From NCBI GenBank assembly GCA_005281725.1, contig SSBO01000107.1, positions 1-11,618 on the forward strand: a stretch of 11,618 bases of DNA. Direction: 5' to 3'. The stretch's first letter is position 1, and each line of letters begins with the position of its first letter. Under the pieces are notes generated by a model. The model made no database searches, had not been told where the DNA came from, and saw only the letters and a program-made list of their open reading frames with translations. Positions 1 to 8,828 of the stretch are shown here, piece after piece. The position numbers and the translations under genes were made by a program. The stretch comes from Wuchereria bancrofti (Eukaryota; Nematoda; Chromadorea; Rhabditida; Onchocercidae).

Positions 1-769
1 TATGTTCACTTTTCCTCCGCATTCTGTAGTGCGTCTCAACTGTTGTTTCATCTTAACAATAGTAATTGTTTCAAATGTCGTAATTAGTTCTTTTGAAATT
101 GTTTGAGCTGCAGTTTGAAAAACTGCTGTATAATGTTAGTTGAGATCATTCTAATGTTTTTCACAAAACAGTAGAATATATGACTATGATATTCTTTAAA
201 AGGAGAAATTTTTTTTCTTGTGTTTGCATTATAAGTGTTGTTTTTTGAATTGCTTCAAGGTGACCTTTGCGAAATGATGCTGATGGAGATGTTTGTACTA
301 AGAGAATAACAATAAAGGACACGTAGCATGAAAAAGCATGAAACATAATAAATTAGAATAGTTGTCCTTTACCACTGTTCATCTAACTGTGCATAAATGT
401 TACATTCTCCTTTAAAGGGCTACATGATTTACGCATCATTATGCGCATTATCGGACATGCCATCAACAATGGTGAATAGAAAGAAAAGGGGAAGAATGGA
501 AATATTCATTAAAGTTGTGACTGTGTCTCTAAAGTACTTACTTTCTGTTGTATCTTCTGATATATGCAAACAAATTGATTGTAATCAGGAAATACTTGAT
601 GAGATACATTTTGTTAATGTGTAAGGAAATGTTCGTAAAACATGTCTAATGTTCACTTGCACTAGGCAGTACAAAAATGAACAGATGTACATAAAGTTCT
701 ATTTGCCTGTACAGTTGAGACCTACGTTGTTTTTATCTTGTTGATTTTTGATGAAAATTTTTAGGTTGA

Positions 770-880
<111 letters not shown>

Positions 881-1818
881 TAGATAGCATAGTAAACTTT
901 TGTGATTCGTGTATTAAATTTAGCAGTTGTTTCAGAAATCGATGATAAAATTCATATTAACTTGTCAGGACAACAATGGCGGTTTTGCTGATAAACGAGA
1001 GATGTGGTGGGTCAATATTTCACTTTGCATTTATAATGGTGCAGTTTTTCAATATAAAAAATGAGTTCATTTATTGGTCCTGGTGCATCTTGGTCTATTT
1101 CTCCTTTCCTGAAAAGGTTTAATGCATAATAACTGCATAGTTTTGCATAGTTTTCACAGGTAATTATGTCTGTCTTTTTATCAGAAATGTCTTTTTAACT
1201 TTTTTTTAGACTGATCCTTTCCATACAGTTTTTGGTCTAGTAAGACTGAGCTTATTTGGGCTTACGGTAAATCATTGGCAACAGTCGACTCTGTATTTTG
1301 TATGGGGAAAAAATGCCTTGGTGATTTGACTATTTGTTAAAGAAAATTCTTGGTTGAAAAAACAATACGGTAAAGTTGCTTTACTCGTTTAGTTGCTATA
1401 TTGTTTACTGCTACAAACTGCGTCATCTCTTCGTTATGTTGTGCAATATTCTAAATAATACTTCTCTGACGTTCTCGTTCTTAAAGTATAGTTTTAAAAA
1501 AATCTTTATATATATGAAATCATAAGATGCATTACTGATTATTTTAATTTTTTGAACAAGGAATGAAGAAATGATGAAAAATGCTTCCATTTTACCTCAT
1601 ACTCTATTTTTGGACGAAATGCTGGTATTAGTGTTATATTTTAAGCGTTAAGTGAAACGCAAACCAGGTAGGGAAAAGATTCATTGTTTTGAACATTTCT
1701 TATTTTAAAAAAAATAAAAGATTCAAAAAATGAACTCTTAAATGGGGTCGTAGTATGCATTATACTGATATGGTGAGAGGAGCGCATTGGATTGGAAACT
1801 GGGTAATTAAAGGATGAG

Positions 1819-1848
1819 ACAGAGTACCTTGGGCAACAGAGTACCTTG
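1819..1848. repeat. 13-base direct repeat
   Basis: ACAGAGTACCTTG occurs at 1819-1831 and 1836-1848, a 17-base period. No function is apparent. Confidence 0.6.
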
Positions 1849-2388
1849 TCATTAACGGTGTTGCATACATTTTTATAGTCATTATAAAGCTTTATATGTT
1901 AAATGGGAATGCAATGCGGCACGTGTCATAGTATATAATAATGTCATATTTTTTAATTGTGAAATTATAATTTTTCTGATTTTTCTTTATTATTGATGGC
2001 AGGATATTTCAACATATTAACTGATGTTTCATTAATTTCTGAGTTAGTTCTGTATTTTGTTACCACCGTTTTTTCCTTCAACTCATTGTTTTATCAAGAA
2101 AAAAAGCATTTGTGTCTCATCTAATTATTGAAGACTGAGAAAGGCTTAATAAATTCATTTTTGTGCATTTTAGACTAATTGAGGTTTTTCTAAATTGATT
2201 CGTGTTACGTTGAAGTATTTTCCTAGAAGCAGCAGAAAAATATAGTTGGTGACATTTTTTTCGCGTAAGCTGTCGATTTGTGTGTACTAGATATTTCAAG
2301 AAAATAAATGTGATTAATATTGTTCTTCTATTCATGAAATAATTCATTCCTGATTCTAAGAGTCTTAGTGGTACAATACAGTGATATG

Positions 2389-2421
2389 AGCGTGAGTTTT
2401 TAATATAGCGTGAGTTTTTAA
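2389..2421. repeat. 15-base direct repeat
   Basis: AGCGTGAGTTTTTAA occurs at 2389-2403 and 2407-2421, an 18-base period. It accounts for the repeated KNSR seen in the - strand ORF that crosses it. Confidence 0.6.
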
Positions 2422-2629
2422 AATACAGCATTCGGGAGTTCTTCAACAGCTTGACAAGAATTCAGTTTTAAAGTTTAAAATTTAAATTTCAATTAATTTC
2501 CAAGCTAAAATGCATAACAGCATCCTACAGAAAGAAGCTAGATTTTTACTGAGTGTTCTAGACTGCTTGGGATGTATAACCTATTTATAGATATTAAGAA
2601 ATAAGCAAATCTTGAAGCATATCTTACAG

Positions 2630-2666
2630 TAAACGATGGAGAACGAGGACTATACATGTGTGATCA
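2630..2666 (+). other. Exon-like 37-base segment with an immunoglobulin-type strand motif
   Basis: ATCTTACAG (ending 2629) and GTTAGT (2667) bracket 37 bases that read (V)NDGERGLYMCD in one frame. Immunoglobulin cell-adhesion proteins of the lachesin/DPR/IgLON kind carry DRGxYMCQ at this strand. The motif is short and I found no other immunoglobulin segment nearby, so it may be chance or a relic. Confidence 0.15.
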
Positions 2667-3557
2667 GTTAGTTACTATTGGTCTGGGGTTTCAATCGCAA
2701 AAAGGGAAAACCGAAAAAGTTTTGTATCAAAACTTAGTAAAGATGGAGACCACATGATTTGTACAATTAATTATCCCTCCCTGTAGATCATCTTAAATCT
2801 TTCGTAAGCTTCCTCATTTATTCTCTTCATTAAGTTCTTTCAATGTACTGTACGTCGCACGTAGCACGTGGTTTCCTTTGCTGCAATATGCTATCATTGG
2901 CTTCCAGTATTGCGACGAGCTGATTTTTTAAAAAGAATTTGTTACATATTGTATGTTAAAAAGGAAAGTTGAATATTACACGTCCAAATAAGAAACTCCC
3001 GAGGAACTCTATCATCAGAAACATTTCAAGAGTTTACTAGAGAAAACCACTTTTTTTAATTTTTGTTAAAAAGTGTTTTTAAAATTCGTATGAAATTGTC
3101 ATAATTTAGTTTGAAATTAAATTTAGTGTAAACCCTAAAAACGGGTGAATTAAGCTTCTGTTATCGACTGACTGAATAAGAAAATTAACAATTGAATAGC
3201 GATACAATACAACACACTAAGCTTGGAGAACTGGGCTCTATTATTAAAGTGTTGACTTCTTCATATTTCAGTAGTAAAGGTAAGCTTCTAAAGAGTATTA
3301 TATTGAAAAAAATATTAAACAGTAACAATGCAACGCAACAGGTGAGATGATATTCGACAGAATGAGAAATGGAGAATAGATTGCTACCGTAAGATTTGAT
3401 GGATGATTCTCCTCGCCTCTTCCTTCGCTTCAAGGAGAAGAGAGGAAGGCGGTCCGAGTATGGCAGTGTGCTCAAAAATTTGTCGCCCCACCTAAGTCTT
3501 AAGGAAAATTCAGTTTTGATTGCATGAGATGACATATGATTCTTTTGCATATTTTAG
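2667..3557. other. No supported gene; contains a GC-richer island
   Basis: Mostly AT-rich. A GC-richer patch at about 3400-3500 holds a + strand 42-codon ORF (3399-3527, starting MDDSPRLFLRFKEKRGRR) and, opposite, part of a 121-codon - strand ORF (3550-3185). Neither resembles a known family. The patch precedes the candidate first exon at 3558 and could be its promoter or an upstream exon. Confidence 0.4.
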
Positions 3558-3781
3558 TGGTAGAAGTTTGCTATGACAATAACCGATTTGCTGCTCGAAA
3601 TGTCCTCCTCCTCCTCTTCAATGTTATCAGCAAATTGGCAAAAGCATTACTATGCATCATCCACTACTGCATCCAGCAGGAAATCTGCTGATTTTACACC
3701 TATTGCTACAACTGCTAATTATGCTAATCAATCATGCGTATACTGTGATCAATCTGATGAAATTTTTTGCTGCAATCGAAA
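3558..3781 (+). CDS. Candidate first coding exon, Ser-rich with C-terminal CxxC, unknown gene
   Basis: ATATTTTAG (ending 3557) is a good acceptor and may take a spliced leader. It is followed by a 15-base leader with an in-frame TAG, then ATG at 3573 and 69 complete codons up to a perfect donor, GTAAGT (3782). The next in-frame stop lies within the donor, as expected for a true exon end. The protein starts MTITDLLLEMSSSSSS, is rich in Ser, Thr and Ala for about 50 residues, and ends NQSCVYCDQSDEIFCCNRK. A disordered N-terminal region followed by CVxC-D-x-SD is how many nematode nuclear hormone receptors begin their DNA-binding domain, but the HYG and CxGCK parts are missing. Another frame (3559-3693) is also open for about 44 codons. 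I am fairly inclined to call this an exon, but not certain of its family. Confidence 0.4.
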
Positions 3782-4178
3782 GTAAGTTCGATTTCAAAAA
3801 GTCGCAAAATTTCATTGCAAATATTTGTCGGGTATGCTAAATTCTGTATTTACTTCTTTTTCTGCTGATTAATAAATGCTATATTGCAAAATGGTTAATA
3901 CTAGTTTTCAGATACAACTTTTTTGCGTAAATCGGTTTTTAATAACCGAGAATATATTTATATAATTTTATTTCAATGTTAAGTAATCTATTGGTACCAA
4001 AGTGTTTTGTCGAAAGATTTAATTATTCGTATTTCTTTATGGTTTAATTATTGCTTTTATGAGAGCTAAAAACGATCAACTATTATGATTGATTCAAAAA
4101 AATGTTTTCTTTCTTGTGCGTCGTTTCCTGCTAATTTCATATTGGCTTTTTTGATTCATTACTCCTTATGCTTAACAG

Positions 4179-4350
4179 TAAGTGAAATGATCAGTGTATG
4201 AAGTCCTTGCAAACCAACACAGAGTTGACAGAAGTAAGGAATGTAGGTTTAAATGAAGATTTAAATGCGGAAATAAGTGAGTATTTCAGTTATATTCAGA
4301 AAAAAAAGGAAATAGAACACTTGGAAATCAAAGTACTGCGGAAAAATAAA
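4179..4350 (+). pseudogene. Possible decayed nuclear hormone receptor exon (second zinc finger and hinge)
   Basis: After acceptor TTATGCTTAACAG (ending 4178) one frame reads SVYEVLANQHRVDRSKECRF, then K-stop-RFKCGNK-stop, then VFQLYSEKKGNRTLGNQS. Nuclear receptor second fingers read roughly SxxYxCxANxxCxVDRxxRxxCRxCRxxKC, followed by a VQxER hinge. The spacing of the first Cys-Arg pair to the final Lys-Cys is exact, and one stop (TGA) sits where Arg (CGA) is expected. Against this, three of the zinc-binding Cys are absent, the finger is two residues short, and there are four stops in the frame (TAA at 4179, TGA at 4188, 4254 and 4278). A different frame (ATG 4198 to 4389) is open for 63 codons but resembles nothing I know. 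Weak, but in the correct order and on the same strand as the CxxC exon at 3573. Confidence 0.25.
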
Positions 4351-5378
4351 GGTGGACTTCGACGATATATATTCATTTCACATGATTAAAAACGAAGATC
4401 TGCTACTTAAGCAATTCAAGGCATTATAGCAGTTAGTTTAATATAGCATATTGTTGAATTCAAGTGCAGAAGAGAAGAAATGATAAGTTACTTCAATGTA
4501 ACATACAGAGATAATTACTGTTTTTTTCAGTTCAATAAAAAAGTGAGACGAAATTTTTTTCTCATTTTGTCTCAGCACAGTCACAATGTGCTTTGCCATG
4601 TACAAGCGGTTTTTCTTTTGATGTGGAGTGTGAATTTATTTTTTTTCATTTAAACCAATTGAAAACAACACTGGAACCACTTCAGGTTTCTTTGCATCCC
4701 TGCTACTGCTGCTTTCAAAATGTTTTCCCTCCTTAAATAATGGAATTTTTCATCAATTCAATGCAATGAATAAATACCAAATGAATACGTTTGGGCATAC
4801 TTAATGATCCAATTCGTGATTTGGTTAAGACTATTTCTCCAAAAATCGATTCATATTTCCTCTTATAAAATACTTGCCTTATTCCCTAAAATCTTAGGTA
4901 TGAGTACCGAAGGATCTTTTAACATCTTGTGATAGTCACTTTCTTGTTTTGGTTCGTCACTTCCTTGTCTGCCATTCAGTGCACTTTAGTTTTTTTAGAG
5001 GTCAAGTATAGTGTCATATCACAGATTAATCTCACTCGTATCATGCCTTACATCTTAGTGATTCCTTTTAGACTTTGTTATACATATATACATGTCTGAA
5101 AAGAAATTTTCGATTTTGGATCCATTTTCTAATTATTAAAAACTACAAAGTTTATTTTTGAGTTTGCGATTAGAAAAGAAACTGGCAAGTATTATTGGCA
5201 AGTGTGATAAAAACAGCAGACTGTGAATTAGTTTGAGATCTTTCATGCATTATCTCTGATCAGCGTTACTGTTTGTGGATGTGTTGAACTCTTTTACGAC
5301 ATTTGCGCAATAATTATGTGATAAGCCATAATTGGTATGGAACAATATTGTGAAAGCGTGGAATTAGATAGAATTGGG

Positions 5379-5391
5379 TGACCTTTGACCT
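5379..5391 (-). promoter_or_regulatory. Perfect DR1 nuclear-receptor element
   Basis: TGACCTTTGACCT on the + strand is AGGTCA-A-AGGTCA on the - strand: two perfect half-sites with one base between. This is the consensus for HNF4, RXR heterodimers and COUP-type receptors. A 13-base exact match is rare by chance in AT-rich DNA. Binding is not shown by sequence alone. Confidence 0.45.
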
Positions 5392-5836
5392 TTGTTTGAT
5401 GTTACCTACACACTATTTTATGATAAATCTTTGTTTGAAAAGAAAGCAATTACCACGAATAATCCATGGGTGAATATAACTGTACGCACACATTTTTCCC
5501 ATCTAACTTTTACCCCCATTTTTTTCTACTATAAATTATATATGGAATATATGCTTTCAAGGGTTATGACCTAATTGAAAAAACTAATTAAAATATATTG
5601 CGAAATAGAACATATTGAGCGCTTTTTGAAAATTAAGTTCAGTTGCAGTTTTTTTTTTGATTTTTTTAACGAAATTTGTCATTGAATGACTGAGTTGTAT
5701 ATTCTCATCCGCAATGATAAATAATTTGATCACTTTGAGAAAATAGCAATGAAAAATTTTCTTCCAGCATCAATTTCTCTGCATCTAATAAAACTTATGT
5801 AAAAAGCAATCAAATTCATGTTTGGAGTTTCCGAAA

Positions 5837-5849
5837 GGGTCAAAGGTTA
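5837..5849 (+). promoter_or_regulatory. Imperfect DR1 element
   Basis: GGGTCA-A-AGGTTA differs from the DR1 consensus at two of 13 positions, with correct spacing and opposite orientation to the perfect element 458 bases away. One isolated AGGTCA half-site (4999-5004) lies further upstream. Confidence 0.3.
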
Positions 5850-6408
5850 GTTATATGAAGTAAATGTTTGTATATTGGAAATTTGTTAAATGAAGCATAA
5901 ATTGATGTCAAATAATTTAATTTTACTAATAATCTCCTCAACCTGCAATTCTTATGAACAGAATGTTTTCCCACAGAATGCTTGTTTGCTTATCCCAGTC
6001 AATACGGCCAAATATATAAAGGTGATAAAACCATCTAATTTCTGAATAACTCTACTAATACCTGAATAAAAACAAAACAAAAACCAACGGAAATATTTCT
6101 TTATAGTACATGATGTTAACAATTCTACAATTTGAGTGTTTTATAGCTACAAAAAGGCATTTCGTAGTCTTAATTCTATTGTCTCATAATCGTAACTTTG
6201 GAATTTCATGCAAGCTTAAAACTCACAACATGTTCGGATTTTCCTTGCAACTTCAAGTTTACTAATTTCAATTTCATTTGAGTTTGAACGCTTGAATCTT
6301 ATTTTAAATTCAAACTCTCAGACTCAATTCTCATCTGACTTCTAAATTTAAATTCCACTTAAAAAGATTTTTGAGATTTAACGTTGTAATACCAATAAAT
6401 TTTCATAA

Positions 6409-6621
6409 ATGGTTGGCGGTTTAGCCTTATTTCGGTGGTTGACAAAATTTGGTACACGATATCATCGGGGTGGAGGAGATTTTAACCGGTGGCTTTCTAA
6501 TGGTATCTCGTCTATTGTTTCTTTAAATCCAGGATTTTTAAGCCTTTTCAACATTTCGTTCCTTAGAATATTATTGTTTTGTATAATAGTTTTTAAGAAG
6601 TCGGTGACATCACCGCTCTAA
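6409..6621 (+). CDS. Short ORF of unknown nature, GC-richer than its surroundings
   Basis: ATG opens 70 codons starting MVGGLALFRWLTKFGTRYHR and continuing GGGDFNRWLSNG, then a hydrophobic stretch (FLSLFNISFLRILLFCIIVF) near the end. The first 35 codons are richer in G and C than the flanks and contain only one acidic residue, so they could be a mitochondrial presequence-like first exon; a possible donor, GGTATC, follows LSNG. There is no clear acceptor just upstream and no family I recognise. It may be a chance ORF. Confidence 0.2.
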   Translation: MVGGLALFRWLTKFGTRYHRGGGDFNRWLSNGISSIVSLNPGFLSLFNISFLRILLFCIIVFKKSVTSPL

Positions 6622-6730
6622 AATTTAATAACAAGAGAATGCTGAGAATTCTGCAATGATATGTAGTATATACTACGCTAATAGTATTTGAAATCTCAAT
6701 GAAAAGTCAAAAATAACGAGAGAAATGATT

Positions 6731-6756
6731 GATTTAATAATTAGATTTAATAATTA
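6731..6756. repeat. Perfect 13-base tandem duplication
   Basis: GATTTAATAATTA occurs twice head to tail, just before the TTTTTAG acceptor at 6769. Probably replication slippage. Confidence 0.65.
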
Positions 6757-6759
6757 ACT

Positions 6760-6778
6760 TTGTTTTTAGATCATTATG
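6760..6778 (+). promoter_or_regulatory. Possible spliced-leader or cis acceptor upstream of GMP reductase
   Basis: TTGTTTTTAG ends at 6769 and is followed six bases later by ATG (6776). The spacing is typical of nematode trans-splice sites, so this may be the 5' end of the GMP reductase transcript. The ATG opens only a ten-codon frame ending at 6806-6808, and it is not in the GMP reductase frame, so a further splice would be needed. Tentative. Confidence 0.25.
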
Positions 6779-6910
6779 ACATCAGTCACGATGGAGTGTG
6801 CAATGTGATGGTTGTGTCATGATCTGATCTCGGAACGATTACCCAAAAAATTAACAGAGTCCAGATTGTAATCTTGATAAAGCGATTTTTGATAAATCTA
6901 CAAGATGTAG

Positions 6911-6997
6911 AATATGAGCCAAAATTGAATTTCAAGGACGTTCTTTTGCGACCTAGACGTTCTACACTAAAGAGTCGAGCGGATCTAGACCTTGTTC
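6911..6997 (+). CDS. GMPR: GMP reductase, first recognisable coding exon
   Basis: Encodes the conserved N-terminal stretch EYEPKLNFKDVLLRPRRS followed by TLKSRADLDLV. The donor GTGAGT lies at 6998-7003 and leaves one base of an Arg codon. The frame is open back to a TGA at 6820 but has no ATG, and the amino acids upstream of EYEPKL do not resemble the family. I therefore place the acceptor at the AG of 6909-6910, although its pyrimidine tract is poor. The family begins only about four or five residues earlier, so a tiny first exon (ATG plus about ten bases) should exist upstream; I could not identify it. Confidence 0.75.
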
Positions 6998-7441
6998 GTG
7001 AGTAATTTTTTTAACTTGTCATGTACATCCTTACAAAATTTATTATGTAGTCGCTATAGTCTTTCTTTATCTACTTTCTTTTTAGTGCCATTGTTTTAGT
7101 CGTTTCGGGAAATGATCTGAGGCACTGCTTTTGTTTTGGTCAGTAATTACGGCTTTACCGTTAATTTTTCTAATATGTAGCTAATTTGGTTCAATTGTAT
7201 GAGTTCCACTCATATATGTCCTTGTTCATCGCTATATATACAAGAAATTTTTCACCACACGCAACACTTATGGAAGTTGAACGCTTCAGTTAATAACAAA
7301 TACTGCTGGTGGATAACTGCAAATATAAATTACAATTCTTCTGATATTATTTTCTTCTTTCGTTCTTGATCCCTCACCGAAAAAAAAGTCGACAAATTGA
7401 AGGAACTGATGCTATTACAATATTACTTAAATTCTTCTCAG

Positions 7442-7599
7442 GTTTATATTTCGAAATTCGAAAAAAAATATGTTGGTATACCAGTTATCGCATCAAACAT
7501 GGACACTGTGGGGACATTTGAAGTAGCGGAAGTTCTTTCGAAGAAAAAACTTTTTACATTCATACATAAGCATACTCAGTTAAACAATGGATGGAATTC
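7442..7599 (+). CDS. GMPR: GMP reductase, second recognisable exon, three frame breaks
   Basis: The exon follows a good acceptor (TTCTTCTCAG, ending 7441) and stops at donor GTGAGA (7600-7605), after WMEF. Its core reads YVGIPVIASNMDTVGTFE, then VAEVLSKKKLFTFIHKHTQL, the nucleotide-binding start of the barrel. Three frame changes are needed to follow the family. The first lies between the Arg at the junction and FRNSKK (about 7444-7449). The second is in the A8 run at 7461-7468, before YVGIP. The third is in TTAAAC at 7580-7585, between HTQL and KQWMEF. Each is explained by one missing base, the second and third in A/T runs. With those bases allowed, spacing from VGIP to EF matches the human enzyme residue for residue. 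Confidence 0.8.
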
Positions 7600-7787
7600 G
7601 TGAGATTCGAATCAGGATGTGCGTTTTTTTGCTGTTCATGCTTCGCTCTTAATTTTTTTTTCTTTTTTTGTTAATTCCAAATTGTTGATGCATATAAGGA
7701 GTTTATGATACATTAAAAATTTTTTTTGAAGGGAATTGGCAACTACCATAGTCAATTTAAATTTTATGATGAGGACCAGAAATGAAG

Positions 7788-8066
7788 CAAATATCTGGAA
7801 AATCCAAATTTTATTCAGAGATTGTCACAAATCGGAATTTCATCTGCAGTGTTCGTCTTTGATTTTGCAAAATGAAAGAGATTTGAGAATTAATACCTGA
7901 GTTTCAATACATTTGTTTGGATGTGGCAAATGGATGTACGGAAATGTTTGTGGATTTTATACGACGGGTTCGAGAAGAATTTCCCAGACACACAATATTT
8001 GCTGGGAATGTGGTGACAGGCGAAATGATTGAGGAAACTGGAAAAAAAGACATTGATGTTGTTAAG
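7788..8066 (+). CDS. GMPR: GMP reductase, third recognisable exon, start uncertain, frame breaks
   Basis: From about 7786 one frame reads KYLENPNFIQRLSQIGISS and then AVFVFDFAK, matching the family's NP...SSG...DF segment. Breaks follow at 7870-7874 (one base short before MKEI), 7884 (one short before LR) and 7889-7892 (one extra before IPEF). After that the frame is clean through QYICLDVANGCTEMFVDF, RRVREEFPRHTIFAGNVV, TGEMIEE and VVK. It ends at AAG (8064-8066) before a weak donor, GTTTTT. Two family positions differ notably: SSG(T/S) reads SSAV, and the conserved LILSGAD reads TGKKDID. The exon start is not certain; AGs at 7779, 7787 and 7818 are all possible. Confidence 0.7.
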
Positions 8067-8251
8067 GTTTTTTCGGATGAAATTTTACAATTCGAATGAG
8101 TCAAAAAAAATAATGATCTTCAGATAATTTCTTTTTTAATTTTAAAGGTTGATCTTTTTTCCACATTGTTACTTTTTAATAAAATCATTACTGCCGTTTT
8201 TAAGAGATATTTTGTTTGGTATGCACCTGGTGGTTTTTCATGGTTTTTTAG

Positions 8252-8447
8252 GTAGGCTTAGGTCCTGGTTCAGTTTGTACGACACGTAAGAAAATTGGAG
8301 TTGGCTATCCGCAATTGAGCGCTGTTTTGGAATGTGCTGATGCTGCACATGGTTTGAACGGGCATGTGGTGAGCGACGGAGGGTGCACAAATTCTGGGAA
8401 TGTTGCGAAGACATTTGGTGCCGGCGTTGATTTTGTGATGATTGGAG
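8252..8447 (+). CDS. GMPR: GMP reductase, catalytic exon
   Basis: This exon is intact over 65 codons. It follows acceptor GGTTTTTTAG (ending 8251), opens with [20 protein letters not shown] and ends at ...DFVMIGG before donor GTGCCA. It carries the catalytic Cys (codon 8276-8278, Cys186 in the usual numbering) and the following Thr-Thr; Thr188 corresponds to the ACA at 8282-8284. It also holds the phosphate-binding SDGGC loop. [12 protein letters not shown] is typical of GMP reductase. This is the best-preserved part of the gene. Its 3' 185 bases recur exactly at 9960-10144. Confidence 0.9.
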
Positions 8448-8572
8448 GTGCCAGAGATTTCTCTCTTCTACTCTACGATTCTTAATATCTACATTTGTGC
8501 AAAAAAAAAAATAAGTAGGCTTCTCCTACGATGTCAGAATTGCATATCCACTTAGTCCCACCTTATTTATAG

Positions 8573-8734
8573 GTGTTTCGCTGGACATGATCAGTGTGAT
8601 AGTGATACTGCTGTAAAGAATGGACAGAAATACAAATTCTATGGAATGGCTTCTGACACAGCGATGAAAAGACACGAAGGAAGCGTAGCAGAATACTGTG
8701 CTTCGGAAGGCAAGACAATAACTCTTCCATGCAG
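8573..8734 (+). CDS. GMPR: GMP reductase, flap and C-terminal barrel exon, GC donor
   Basis: After acceptor TTATTTATAG the exon reads CFAGHDQCDSDTAVKNGQKY, KFYGMASDTAMKRHEGSVAE and YCASEGKTITLPC. Joining it to the previous exon leaves two bases where the family has the Met codon of GGM(F/L)AGH, so one base seems missing near 8575. The loop that normally reads SGGE is CDSD, placing Asp (codon 8604-8606) where the family has its catalytic Glu. KLFYGM is one residue short (KFYGM), and the usual Arg of AEYRASEG is Cys. The exon ends CAG|GCAAGT, a strong GC-type donor, rather than GT. The same sequence recurs at 10270-10431. Confidence 0.85.
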
Positions 8735-8828
8735 GCAAGTGTGTGCTTTTTAGAAACTGTGTGTTACTATTTCGATTCTTTCATTATGCAAACTCAGCTT
8801 AAAATTCAAAATTAGTGTTACTTTACAG

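Larger units (their letters stand above)
4390..6408. other. No supported gene; putative regulatory or intronic DNA
   Basis: About 2 kb of AT-rich sequence without a recognisable exon. It contains the two DR1 elements, scattered homopolymer runs and a 9-base inverted repeat (GAGTTTGAA at 6280-6288, TTCAAACTC at 6309-6317). Confidence 0.5.

Noticed and set aside
161..346. - strand ORF with a signal-peptide-like start
   Set aside because: The hydrophobic N-terminus is expected by chance in T-rich DNA. No donor follows and the rest has no family features.
2117..2446. 109-codon - strand ORF
   Set aside because: Low-complexity, AT-driven composition (Lys, Asn, Ser, Ile, Leu) with a KNSR repeat that simply reflects the 15-base DNA repeat. 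No splice or domain signals.
3185..3550. 121-codon - strand ORF, the longest in the window
   Set aside because: No recognisable domain, and its composition changes sharply with the GC-rich patch. Overlaps the likely promoter side of the + strand exon at 3558. Kept only as a note.
4198..4389. 63-codon + strand ORF starting MKSLQTNTEL
   Set aside because: Does not join in frame to the exon ending at 3781 and resembles no family. The alternative frame has better, though broken, similarity to nuclear receptors.
5392..5574. 60-codon + strand ORF next to the DR1 element
   Set aside because: Aromatic-rich, AT-driven sequence with no splice sites or family resemblance.
7904..8104. - strand ORF opposite GMP reductase exon 4
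   Set aside because: Shadow of the + strand exon.
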